The notes beneath the pieces are model-generated. The model did not search any database and was not told the origin of the DNA. It saw nothing but the letters and a program-made list of their open reading frames with translations. From Agromyces sp. H17E-10 (GTDB lineage: Bacteria > Actinomycetota > Actinomycetes > Actinomycetales > Microbacteriaceae): a DNA stretch of 64,000 bases. Location of the stretch: assembly GCF_022919715.1 (NCBI RefSeq), contig NZ_CP095042.1:868001-932000 (forward strand). Direction: 5' to 3'. A program made the translations under genes and the position numbers. Below, in pieces: positions 47,744 to 59,610 of this stretch; position 1 is the stretch's first letter, and every line of letters begins with the position of its first letter.

Positions 47744-48787
47744 ATGACGATGGCCGACCGCCACGAGACGCCAGCCCCGACCGCACGTCGGCGCGGGCCG
47801 TCGATGGCCGACGTCGCCCGCGAGGCGGGCGTCTCGGGCCAGACGGTCTCACGCGTGTCGAACGGCCGCGACAACGTCGACCCCGAGACGCGCGACCGCG
47901 TGCTCGAGGCCATGCGGGCGCTCGGCTACCGGCCGAACAGCGCCGCGCGGGCGTTGCGCTCGGGGCGCTTCCACAGCATCGGGGTCATCATGTTCACCCT
48001 GTCGAGCTTCGGCAACATGCGCACGCTCGACGCGATCGCCGTCGCGGCCGCCGACGCGGGGTACTCGATCAACCTCATCCCCGTGCCGCACCCCACCCAG
48101 GGCGAGGTGTCGGTCGCGTTCGACCGGCTGAGCGAAGAGGCCGTCGACGGCGTCATCATCATCGTCGAGGCGCACCTGCTCGACGAGAGCGACGTCGAAC
48201 TGCCGCCGGGGCTGCCCGTCGTCGTCGTCGACTCGACCGCCGGCGACCGCTACCCCGTCGTCGACACCGACCAGGCCCACGGCGCGCGACTCGCGACCGA
48301 GCACCTGCTCTCGCTCGGCCACCGCACGGTCTGGCACGTCGCCGGCCCCGAGCGCTCGTACTCGGCGACGCATCGCCGTGAGGCGTGGGAGGCGACGCTG
48401 CGCGCCCACGGCGCCGACGTGCCGCCCGTGCTCGTGGGCGACTGGTCGAGCGAGTCGGGTCACGAGCTCGGGCTGCGGCTCGCCGCCGTCCCCGCGGTCA
48501 CCGCGATCTTCGCTGCGAACGACCAGATGGCGCTCGGCGTGCTGCGCGCGCTCCACGAGACCGGTCGAGCCGTGCCCGGCGAGGTCAGCGTGGTCGGCTT
48601 CGACGACATGGAGGAGTCGCGCAGCTTCTGGCCGCCGCTCACCACCGTGCGGCAGTTCTTCGACGAAGTCGGCCGACGCTCGGTCGAGACGCTCCTGCTC
48701 GAGGTCGAGACCGGAGGCGACGCGACCAGCATCCTCGTGCCGACCGAGCTGATCGTGCGCGCGAGCACCGCTCAGCCGCGCGGCTGA
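47744..48787 (+). CDS. LacI family transcriptional regulator of galactoside locus
   Basis: The 347-residue repressor has a LacI HTH (SMADVAREAGVSGQTVSRVSNGRDNVDPETRDRVLEAMRALGYRPNSAARALRSGR) with the YRPNSAAR hinge helix, and a periplasmic-binding-like sensor domain (TDQAHGARLATEHLLSLGHRTVWHVAGP, IFAANDQMALGVLRAL, VVGFDDME). It is divergent from the sugar ABC/GH35 operon and convergent with GH30. Matching operators lie upstream of both. ATG at 47744 has AAGGAG at correct spacing; earlier GTG/ATG codons overlap the operator region. The inducer is probably a galactose-containing sugar. Confidence 0.93.
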   Translation: MTMADRHETPAPTARRRGPSMADVAREAGVSGQTVSRVSNGRDNVDPETRDRVLEAMRALGYRPNSAARALRSGRFHSIGVIMFTLSSFGNMRTLDAIAVAAADAGYSINLIPVPHPTQGEVSVAFDRLSEEAVDGVIIIVEAHLLDESDVELPPGLPVVVVDSTAGDRYPVVDTDQAHGARLATEHLLSLGHRTVWHVAGPERSYSATHRREAWEATLRAHGADVPPVLVGDWSSESGHELGLRLAAVPAVTAIFAANDQMALGVLRALHETGRAVPGEVSVVGFDDMEESRSFWPPLTTVRQFFDEVGRRSVETLLLEVETGGDATSILVPTELIVRASTAQPRG

Positions 48788-48817
48788 GCACCCGCCCGGC
48801 CGACCCCGGGCAGACGA

Positions 48818-48851
48818 CGGGATGCCGCGGGCGTGCACCCGGGGCATCCCG
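48818..48851. terminator. Bidirectional terminator hairpin with GGATGCC stem
   Basis: CGGGATGCCGCGGG and CCCGGGGCATCCCG form 14-bp arms (one mismatch) around GCGTGC, between the convergent lacI and GH30 genes. Confidence 0.75.
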
Positions 48852-48868
48852 CCGATGAGCCCGCGCCC

Positions 48869-51800
48869 CTACTCCGGCTTCCGGGCGTTGGCGGCGAGCA
48901 CCCGCTGCGCGGGGGTCTCGGCCGTCGCGGCGGCAACGCCGTCGGCCGACACGGTGACCTCGACGCTCAGCAGCTTGCCCGCGTCCCTCGTGACGGGGGT
49001 GTAGGTCGCCTCGGTCGCACCGTCGATCGGCTCGCCGTTGCTGAGCCACCGGTACGCGATCTCGCCGTCGACCGGGTCGAGGACGCCCACGCTCGCGACG
49101 GGTGTTCCGACGCGCGGCCGGTCGGCCAGGGTGAGCTCGTCGATCGTGGCGTGCCGGCGGATCGTGACCGTGTAGACCGCATTCACCGAGCCGTCGGCCG
49201 ACGTCACTCCGACCGTGCCGACCCAACCCTTCGCGGCGGCCGGCTGCGACACGCGCACCGTCGCGTCGCGGTCGAGCGCGATCGCGTCGACGACCGGCAG
49301 GCGCCCGCCGGCGACGTCGACCGCGTAGTCGTGCGTCTCGGGGTCGAAGCCGTCGATCGTCACGCCGTCGATCCGCAGCGCGGCGAGGTCGGCGATCGCG
49401 GCCGGCGACGGCACCGACTCGAACACCTTCACCTCCGACACGATGAGGTGCGTGTTCGGGTACGCGTTCATGACGACGCGAACGCCGGTCGCCGTGACCG
49501 GATCGAACGACGCCACGACGGTCGGCGCGCTGCCGTCGGCGGGCGACGCCACCGGCTGGAACGACTCCCATCCCGGTGCGGGCAACCAGGTGCCGTCGGC
49601 CGCGCGCAACAGCACCTGCATGGTCTGCGCCCAGCTCGTAGTGCCGTCGCGGTAGAACTGCACCGAGACCTGCTCCACCTGATGCGCAGCGGCGTACGCG
49701 TAGGTGAGCGTCGACTGGGCCGGCTTGTTCGACGAGACCCAGTTCGACCAGCCCTTGTCGCCCTCCACGCCGTTGCGGGTGCGGTCGACGGGGTAGCCCG
49801 ACTCGGTCGAGCTCGCCGAGGCGGTCGTGCCCGGGTCGGGGTTGACGTTGCGCAGACTGCCCTCGGTGACGATCACCGACAGCGTCGCCGCGAGCGTCGT
49901 TCCGTCGGCGGATGCCTCGCCCGGTACCCGCACGACGCCGACCTCGTCGAAGGCCCCGTCGGGCAGGCTCGACCAGTCCCACGTCACCGGAACGTCGAAC
50001 GTGTTCTCCGACGCCCCGATCCGGGCCGGCACCGTCGTGGGCGCGGCCGACTCGACGCCGTTCGGCGCCGCACCGACCGCGACGGTCATCGAGACCGGGT
50101 CGGTCGCAGTGAGTCCGCCGACGTCGACGAGGGCCGTGACGGCGACCTGCCCGCCGAAGACGTCGGTCGCGGTGCCGGGCACCTCGACGCGGCCGGGCTC
50201 CGCCCACGCACGCTCGTCGGGCTGCCGCCAGATCACGGGGACGGGCACGCCGGCCCCCCATGCGTAGCGCGGAACGACCGTCTCCGGCAGGACCGGCGGG
50301 GTACCGACCGCGGTGCGCGCGGCGACCGTCTGGCCGTCGAGCGGTGCCAGGTCGCGCGGATCCCACGTCTGGTTGGCGCCGCCGTTCGAGCCGTAGACGC
50401 CGACCGTCGCACCGTTCGCGGTCGACTGCCCGTTCACGTCGAGGGCGACCGCGAGCTTCTCGTTGACGAGCGAGTAGCCGCGTCCGTCGGTCGTGTTGAC
50501 GACCCACCGGGTCGCGGGGTCGGCCGCTGCGGCGTCGATGCCCGCGGTACGCAGGTCCGTGCCGGCGTTCGTCGCCCCCAGCACCCGGCCGTCGGAGGCC
50601 TCGAGCACCACCCGGTGGGTCGCTTCGCGCTCCCCGGCGTCGACGGCATGCACCGTCCACGTCTGGGGGGGCTGCTGCGGCGGCATCCGTCGCCAGATCG
50701 CGGATGGCGGTGGCTGCCCCGGTGGTGCCGGCCGTGAGCGCCTTGCCGCTCTGGAGCCCCACGAACTGGTAGTCGTGGCCGTCGCGAAGGGCGGGCGCGG
50801 CGCCGGCGACGCCGGAGACGCCGTCGATGACGAACGTGGTGACCGATTTCGCCGGCACCGTGAGCGTCGCAGTGCCCGCCTCGCGATCGATCGCGACGGG
50901 CTCACCGGCGACGAGGGCGTTCGCCGTGGGGGCGTCGGCCGAATCGGCCTGCGTCGTCGTGACGGGGGTCACGCGCGCATCCGCGGCGATCTCACCGAAG
51001 TTGGACAGGTCGAGCGTGACCTGCTGCGACGAGGCGGCCGTGTTGCGGTGCACGATCGTCGCGCCCGTTCCGTCGCCTCGCACCGCCGCCGTGCTCGACG
51101 GATCGTCGACGGCGATGAGGTGGTCGCCTTCGTGGATGTACTTCGTGAAGTTGCGGATCGCGTTGAACTTCGAGTTGATCGAGACGCCGCACTCGGGCAC
51201 CGCGGTCGAGTCGCCGCCCGCGTCGGCCACGCGTCGCTCCGACTTCCACACCGTCTCGCCGCCCTCCGCGTACGGCTTGCAGTCGAGGTCGATGAAGATC
51301 GATCCCCAGTTGAGGTTCTCGCCCTGCGGTTGCATGTTGTAGAGGTCTTCGACGGGCTGCCAGAGCACCCACGCCTTCGGCTCGAGCTCGCGCAGGTCGT
51401 CCTGGATGCGGCCGGCGATGCCGAGTCCGTTCTCCATGCTGAGCGGGTTCCACGAGCCGCCCCAGTTGCCCTCGATCTCGCTCATCCAGAGGTCGGTGTC
51501 GGCCTGCTTGGCGAGATCGCGCACGACGAGCCGGCCCGACGTGCCGTAGGTGTGCACGTTCATGCGTGCGATCGCGTCGCGGGTCTGCTGCGGGTAGGCG
51601 GCCCAGTCGGTCGCGAAGATGCCCGGGTTCGTCTCGTCCATCGCGGAGACACCGGCATCGGTCGTCGTGCCGGCCTCGGCGAGCTCGGCGTGGACGGCGT
51701 CCACGAGCTGCGCCTGCCGCACGGGGCCGACGTGCATGCCCTCCTGCCGGCCGCCGACGGGTACGCCGTCCTGCAGTCGCGTGCCCCAGTAGTTCGTATT

Positions 51801-52520
51801 CGGCTCGTTGAGGGGGTCGATCGTGTCGACCTCGATACCGTACTCGTCCTCGAGGCGCTCGGTGACGTTGACGAGATAGCTCGCGAACGCCGGGATCGCG
51901 GCGGGCTTCAACTGCTCGGCCGACGCGTCGAAGCCGCCGGACACGTATCCGCTCTCGGTCATGAAGTACGGCGCCGAGTTGGCGAACGTCTCCCAGTGCG
52001 TGATGCGGTCGTCGGCGGCGAGCCGCTCGACCCACCATCGCTGGGTCGCGTCGGCCTCCCAGTCGTACGACGCGGGGTCGTCGGGGTCCCAGGCGGCGAG
52101 CAGTGCGTCCCGATCGGCGAGGTCGGTCGAGACGCCGCCGTAGGCGCCGGCGTCGCCGTCGGGGTTCTCCGCCCACCAGCCGTCGACCGCGCCGCCGGCA
52201 CGCAGGTAGTCGCCGACATCGCTCGCGTTGCCGCCCCCGATGTTGTAGCGCGCGATGTTCAGGTCGAGGCCGTCTTCGCCGAACACCGCCTGGTACAGCT
52301 CCTCGCGCAATTCATCGGGGTAGCCGCCGGTCGCGTTGGCGAACCAGACGAGGCTCGTACCCCAGCCTTCGAACGCCTCGCCCGCGTACGCGGGATTCGG
52401 GGTGATGGTCGTGCCGTCCGCCGCTTCGGCCGCAGCCGTCGCGAGCGGTACGACCAGTGCGCCGGCGAGCGCGCCGGTCGCGATGAGCGCGGTGATTCGT
52501 CTTCCGCGTGACATCTTCAT
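48869..52520 (-). pseudogene. Secreted multidomain GH30 glycosidase interrupted by a one-base frameshift
   Basis: From ATG at 52520 (AAAGGA upstream) it encodes a signal peptide (to ~residue 34), a GH30 domain with acid/base E239 (LNEPN) and nucleophile E348 (LWMSEIEGNWG), and a beta-rich part. FEGWGTSLVWFANATGG and YNIGGGN resemble endo-beta-1,6-galactanases of GH30 subfamily 5. A ricin-type lectin domain begins (GLQSGKALTAGTTG), but at the C7 tract (50665-50671) the frame changes. The other frame continues the lectin domain, then two Ig-like Big_4 domains, a discoidin domain, a cadherin-like and a final Ig-like domain to 48869. Removing one C restores about 1,216 residues. Sequencing error, phase variation or true inactivation are all possible. 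Confidence 0.85.
50665..50671 (-). other. C7 homopolymer at frameshift point of GH30 gene
   Basis: Seven Cs on the coding strand lie where the lectin domain switches frame. With six Cs the codons read through as Ala-Ala-Ala-Pro-Gln-Thr-Trp-Thr into the downstream frame. Confidence 0.8.
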
Positions 52521-52557
52521 CGATGCCGTCCTTTCCGCCGTCAAGATGGACCAAGGA

Positions 52558-52607
52558 TGTTGACGTCAACACTCCTCGCCGCGAGGTTACATGTTCACGT
52601 CAACATT
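52558..52607. promoter_or_regulatory. Two LacI-family operators upstream of GH30 gene
   Basis: TGTTGACGTCAACA (52558-52571) is a perfect palindrome and CATGTTCACGTCAACATT (52590-52607) is nearly identical to the lacI-proximal sites. Centres are 34 bp apart, like the pair at 47.65-47.71 kb. Confidence 0.82.
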
Positions 52608-52748
52608 TGGAAGCCCGGGGGTCCGGGCGCACTCGTCGGCGGCATCCGGCGGTCAGACGGAGGAGACCCCCGACGCGACATGCGTCAGGGGTCTCGGCGT
52701 CCGTGAGGACGGGTCGCGGTATCACCATCGGTCACGACGGCGATGCGG

Positions 52749-53381
52749 TCACGCCGGGGCGGTCTGCGATGCCGGTGCCCATGCGAACCCGTCGGGGTCG
52801 GTGACCGCGCCGCCGGTGCCGGCGATCACGAGCCGGTGCGAACCCGTGCCCTCCTCCGGCACACCCGCGTCCTTGGCGAGCGCGCGCCGCTTGTAGAGGC
52901 CGAGGCCGATCGGGCTGCCCGGCGTCTCGAAGTCGACGTAGCTGCCGAAGCTCTTGCCGACGGTGAAGCCCTGCTCGGCGTAGAAGCGCTTGCTGGCGCC
53001 GACGTCCTCGACGCCGAGCAGCAGCACCATGCGGTCGAACGCCCGGCTGACGGGCTCGGTGTCCTTCTTGGCCGAGGTGGCGAACTTCCAGATGGCACCG
53101 TCGGGCGCCTGCACGGAGCCGCCGACGCCCCAGAGCGACTTCGCGATGGGCTTCAGCACGGTCGCACCGGCGGCGACGGCCGCGTCGAAGAGCGCCTGGG
53201 CGTTGCCGGGCTGCGGCACGACGAGCGAGAGGGTGTAGCCGCGGAAGCCGCTCGTGTGCTGGTCGGCGGCCCGGGTGCGCACTCGGCCGTCGAGCGCGTC
53301 GAGCGCGAACGCGTCGGCGTAGAAGCGGTCGGCGGCGGCGGTGTCCTGGACTTCGAGGGTGATGGATTCGATCGTTGACAT
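52749..53381 (-). CDS. Two-domain VOC family protein
   Basis: The 210-residue protein contains two VOC halves: SIESITLEVQDTAAADRFYADAF-type (residues ~1-95, STIESITLEVQDT) and FDRMVLLLGVEDVGASKRFYAEQGFTVGKSFGSYVDF (about 110-205). It ends HRLVIAGTGGAVTDPDGFAW. Such two-module proteins bind or convert small hydrophobic molecules; no substrate is evident. ATG at 53381 is chosen because TAGCGT lies seven bases upstream (leaderless), rather than the ATG two codons earlier. Confidence 0.87.
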   Translation of the reverse strand: MSTIESITLEVQDTAAADRFYADAFALDALDGRVRTRAADQHTSGFRGYTLSLVVPQPGNAQALFDAAVAAGATVLKPIAKSLWGVGGSVQAPDGAIWKFATSAKKDTEPVSRAFDRMVLLLGVEDVGASKRFYAEQGFTVGKSFGSYVDFETPGSPIGLGLYKRRALAKDAGVPEEGTGSHRLVIAGTGGAVTDPDGFAWAPASQTAPA

Positions 53382-53388
53382 GCCCATC

Positions 53389-53394
53389 ACGCTA
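53389..53394 (-). promoter_or_regulatory. -10 box TAGCGT of VOC gene
   Basis: TAGCGT lies seven bases before the ATG at 53381. Confidence 0.45.
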
Positions 53395-53481
53395 CGAGCG
53401 TGGCGACGACCCCTGCTTCTCGAATCCTGACCGATCGTGCGCGGGTGCGCCGGCGCCGCGTCGCGCGCCTGAGCGGCTCGA

Positions 53482-55821
53482 TCATGCAGCGGGCTCGTCG
53501 CGGCCGCCAGCCGCGTCACGCTCGTCAGCTTCGGCCGGTTCGGCAGGTTCGTCCGGTTGGGCCACCGGCAGGCCGTGCGGGCCGCCCAGCCGCTCGATCA
53601 TCCGGTCGACGTAGTCGCCGACCGTGCGCTCCTCGCGTTCGTCGGGCCGCCAGAACATTGCGGACGCAAGCTCGTCGACCAGTGTGTCGCGGTCCTGGGC
53701 GTGCTCGTCGCACAGCGTCCGCACCGTGTGCCGGTCGTCGTCGAGCAGCGCACGTGCGGCGCGAAGTCGCGCCCAGTGCTCGCGATCGGCGTCGCGTCCG
53801 TCGAACCGGTCGGGGACCAGGTCGCACTCGGTCGTCATCACCGCATGCAGGATGCGCGCCGCGTCGGCGAGCGACGTCACCTCGTCGAAGTCGAGGTCCG
53901 AACGCAGCACCACCCGGCTCTGCGTCGCCGGGACGACGAGGTCCTGCGGTGTACGCACGCCGGCACGCTCGAGCGGCACTCTGACCCTGCGGAACCGTTC
54001 GATCTGCCAGGCGTCGTTCATGTCGAGCAGCACGGCATCGCGCATCCTGATCCGGCGTGCCCGGTCGCCGCGCGGGTCGACGAGCGGGGCGAGCTCGGGA
54101 TCTGCGAGGGCGAGCTGCCGGTACTCGTCGTCTCCGCAGACGGCGCCGAGCTGCGCGACGATGAACTCGAAGTCGGCGTCGTCGTCGGCCCACCCCTCGG
54201 CGATGCGCCGGCTCTCGTAGCACGCCACCGAGTACTTCACCTCGACGAGGCCCGATCGCTTGGCGATGTTCTTCCAGCCGGTCGCGAGCTCGACCCGCTG
54301 CCGCAGGCGCGCGGACGCCTCCGCGTCGTCGACAGCGGCCGTGTCGGCCGCAGTGCGGCTCTTCATGCGTTCGTCGTTGAGCAGCAGCAGGCCGAGGGCC
54401 GCGCGCTGCTCCATACGCTCGAGCGACGTTCGCTGCTTGGCATACTGCGCCCTGCGCTGCTTCGCATCCGCCTCTCGCTTCAACTCGTCGAGGGCGGCGA
54501 CGAGCTCGGCGGCGACGATGGTCGCGCGCTCGAGCCGCTCGGGCCGATCCGCGTGCCCGCCCGCCGCGTCGTCCTTCGCCGAGCCGTCGGCCGCCACGAG
54601 CCAGTTGCGAATGGTCATCAGGTAGTAGCTCTGCAGCCGCAGCATGAGCATCGGCGGCTCGACGTAGCGGCGGCCCGACCATCGGGCGCCGGACGCATCC
54701 GCCTCGGGCTTCCCCGGTTCGCTCCGGGTCCCAGTCGCGCCGGTGACCGACTCGTCCTCCGTGCCGATCCCCGCGATCGGCCGCCCGGCCTGCAGCGCCG
54801 CGGACGCGATCATGGGTTCGAGCCGTTCGATGAGTTCGCGCAGCCGTCGGGCATCGGTCGCTCCGGCGTATCGGTGGTAGACGTCCTCGTACTCGACGAG
54901 GATGCTGTCGGGGTCCACCTCTCGTGCCCGCGCGATGTACCGCTCGCGGAGCGCAGGGTCGTCGGTGCCGCGGGCGACGCCGATGAGTCCGAGGCCCCGC
55001 CAGTCGTTCGTGTTGTAGAAGCCGACGATGTCTGGGTACTCGTGCGCGACCGTCACGGCGGCGAACGCCGCTGCGAGCGTGAGCAGTTCGCCGGGGTGCC
55101 CGCCGTCGGCGGGCGGCGCGGGCAGCTGGAGCGATGCGTCGTCGACGACCCGGCCGTTGCGGCGGAGACGTGCCACGCCGGACACGGAATTGAACACGGT
55201 GACCTCGAGCCGCCAGGGAGTCAGGTTGAACAGCATCGACACCGCTCCGCCGACGAGCGCGACCGCCCAGTTGTCGGTGCGGTCGGCGATCGCGACGAGC
55301 TCGTTGAGGTCGGATCCGTCGGGGCGTTCGATGCGCCCCTTCGGGTTGTCGGCGTTGAGCTCGCGCATGCGCACCGTGACCTCGGTGGCCCACGCGTCGT
55401 TCGTCGCGCCGCCCGTGCCGGTCACGGTGATGCGGAGCCACGGAGTGGTCGCCATCCCGAATGCCAGCACCACGATGCCGACGGTTGCGATGACCCCGAC
55501 GCCGATCCAGGCGACGACGAGCCAGGGTGCGATGAGGCTCGTGATGCTGCCGACCACGACGAACGCGAACGCGGCGAGCGCGGTCACTCCGGCGCCGACC
55601 AGCTTCGCCTCCGTGCTGCTGCTGCGGGTGACGGGCTTCCGAGTCCAGAGCTTCCAGATCGAGAGCAGCCGGGCCGCAACGACCGTCACGAGCCAGACGG
55701 CCACCCACACGAGAGCATGGTCGACGAACCAGCTGATGAACCCCGACTGGAAGAGGCTCCAGTCGGACGGGTCGGCAGCGTCGGCGGCGAGGGGCACGAG
55801 CGTTGCGAGATGGCCGTCCAC
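53482..55821 (-). CDS. Large membrane protein of unknown function (779 residues)
   Basis: I do not recognise this protein. It has three hydrophobic segments near the N-terminus (about residues 34-55, 74-92, 98-123), then a long soluble region. That region holds a domain with DRTDNWAVALVGGAVSMLFNLTPWRLEVTVFNS, a helix-rich part (VAHEYPDIVGFYNTNDWRGLGLIGVARG, YIARAREVDPDSILVEYEDVYHRYAG), a charged coiled coil near 475-515 (ELKREADAKQRRAQYAKQ) and an acidic tail. No catalytic motif is evident. GTG at 55821 is preferred over the ATG at 55869 because GGGAGGAC precedes it. Stand-alone gene, flanked by hairpins. Confidence 0.8.
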   Translation of the reverse strand: MDGHLATLVPLAADAADPSDWSLFQSGFISWFVDHALVWVAVWLVTVVAARLLSIWKLWTRKPVTRSSSTEAKLVGAGVTALAAFAFVVVGSITSLIAPWLVVAWIGVGVIATVGIVVLAFGMATTPWLRITVTGTGGATNDAWATEVTVRMRELNADNPKGRIERPDGSDLNELVAIADRTDNWAVALVGGAVSMLFNLTPWRLEVTVFNSVSGVARLRRNGRVVDDASLQLPAPPADGGHPGELLTLAAAFAAVTVAHEYPDIVGFYNTNDWRGLGLIGVARGTDDPALRERYIARAREVDPDSILVEYEDVYHRYAGATDARRLRELIERLEPMIASAALQAGRPIAGIGTEDESVTGATGTRSEPGKPEADASGARWSGRRYVEPPMLMLRLQSYYLMTIRNWLVAADGSAKDDAAGGHADRPERLERATIVAAELVAALDELKREADAKQRRAQYAKQRTSLERMEQRAALGLLLLNDERMKSRTAADTAAVDDAEASARLRQRVELATGWKNIAKRSGLVEVKYSVACYESRRIAEGWADDDADFEFIVAQLGAVCGDDEYRQLALADPELAPLVDPRGDRARRIRMRDAVLLDMNDAWQIERFRRVRVPLERAGVRTPQDLVVPATQSRVVLRSDLDFDEVTSLADAARILHAVMTTECDLVPDRFDGRDADREHWARLRAARALLDDDRHTVRTLCDEHAQDRDTLVDELASAMFWRPDEREERTVGDYVDRMIERLGGPHGLPVAQPDEPAEPAEADERDAAGGRDEPAA

Positions 55822-55873
55822 GTGTCCTCCCGATGGTCGGCGCCGCAGTGCGGCGGGGGTTCGAGCCATCTGG

Positions 55874-55893
55874 ATGATAGAACCTCAGGTTCT
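55874..55893 (-). promoter_or_regulatory. -10 box and palindrome upstream of the 779-residue gene
   Basis: TATCAT (55874-55879) overlaps the perfect 7-1-7 palindrome AGAACCT-C-AGGTTCT (55879-55893). The palindrome occupies the spacer between -10 and -35 positions, as a repressor site would. Confidence 0.6.
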
Positions 55894-55937
55894 GGCGCGG
55901 CCTCCGGGCTGGCACCGATTCGTCGGCGGCCGACGAG

Positions 55938-55971
55938 GGATGCCTCGGGGCTGCGCAGCCCCGAGGCATCC
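55938..55971 (-). terminator. Terminator, 34-bp perfect palindrome with GGATGCC stem
   Basis: GGATGCCTCGGGGCTGC and its exact complement GCAGCCCCGAGGCATCC adjoin without a loop, 18 bases past the serine hydrolase stop codon. Confidence 0.8.
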
Positions 55972-55989
55972 GTATCGCCCGCAATCGAC

Positions 55990-58813
<2,824 letters not shown>

Positions 58814-58815
58814 AC

Positions 58816-59463
58816 ATGATCGGCATGATGTCAAGCGCGCCCACGACCCGAGCCCGCAAGCCGCCGGCCGAGCGACGCGCCGAGATCGTCGCGGCTGCGG
58901 CGGCGATCGCCCTCGACGACGGCCTCGAGGGCATCACGCTGCGCGCGGTCGCCGACCGCCTGGGGGTGCGGCCCGGCCTCATCAGCCACTACTTCCCCGT
59001 CGCGGAGGACCTCGTGATCGCCGCGTTCGTGCACGCCGTGAGCGACGAGCGCGAGACCCTCGTGCCCGAGGGCGGCGAGCCGCTCGAGCGCATGGCTCGC
59101 CTCGTCTCGCGGGTCGAGAGTCCCGGGGCGCGACCCATTTCTCGGCTGTGGCTGAACGCGCGCCACCTCAGCCGGTTCCGCCCCGCGCTCGACGACGCGC
59201 TCGAGGAGCAGGAGTCGCTCGACCGCGCGAAGCTCACCGAGCTGGTCGAGGAGGGCATCGCCGCCGGGGTGTTCGCCTGCGACGACGCGCTGGTCGCGTG
59301 CGTGCGCATCTTCATCGCGATCGACGGATTCGGGGCGTACGCCAACAACACCGGCACCTTCACACCCGACGCCTACGCGCGGTTCGTCACCGACGCCGCC
59401 GAGTGGGCGCTCGGGCTCGAGCCGGGTCGCCTGCGCGCCGCGGTCGCGGCGCTCGCCGACTGA
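58816..59463 (+). CDS. TetR family transcriptional regulator (BetI-like)
   Basis: The 215-residue protein has a TetR HTH (AEIVAAAAAIALDDGLEGITLRAVADRLGVRPGLISHYFPVAEDLVIAAFV; the SHYF recognition helix is typical of BetI/RutR-like members) and a helical C-terminal domain. The start could be the ATG at 58816, 58825 or 58828; all lie within 13 bp after the operators. Divergence from an NCS1 permease operon suggests that a nitrogen compound is the ligand. RutR, a pyrimidine sensor, is a known functional parallel. Confidence 0.9.
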   Translation: MIGMMSSAPTTRARKPPAERRAEIVAAAAAIALDDGLEGITLRAVADRLGVRPGLISHYFPVAEDLVIAAFVHAVSDERETLVPEGGEPLERMARLVSRVESPGARPISRLWLNARHLSRFRPALDDALEEQESLDRAKLTELVEEGIAAGVFACDDALVACVRIFIAIDGFGAYANNTGTFTPDAYARFVTDAAEWALGLEPGRLRAAVAALAD

Positions 59464-59501
59464 CACGCTCCGCGAGGCGTGCGCGCGACGTGCGGGCTCG
59501 C

Positions 59502-59587
59502 GTTCGCAACTCAGGATGCCTCGGGCGACACGCCGCTCGGACGGCCAGAGCCGCGGCGTGTCGAGCCCGGCATCCTGAGTTGCGAAC
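59502..59587. repeat. 86-bp inverted-repeat element
   Basis: Thirty-five-base arms start GTTCGCAACTCAGGATGCC and end with GGCATCCTGAGTTGCGAAC, nearly perfectly complementary, around a 16-base loop. It lies between convergent genes. It is larger and more structured than the simple terminators nearby and may be a mobile or REP-type element. Confidence 0.85.
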
Positions 59588-59610
59588 AGCCCGGCGCGCT
59601 TCGATGAGCG

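Noticed and set aside
48639-50664. Continuation of the GH30 reading frame beyond the C7 tract to 48639
   Set aside because: The residues become Arg/Gly-rich without fold, whereas the neighbouring frame continues lectin, Ig-like and discoidin domains.
55879-55893. AGAACCTCAGGTTCT as a LexA SOS box
   Set aside because: The actinobacterial LexA site needs GAAC-N4-GTTC; here the spacer is five bases.
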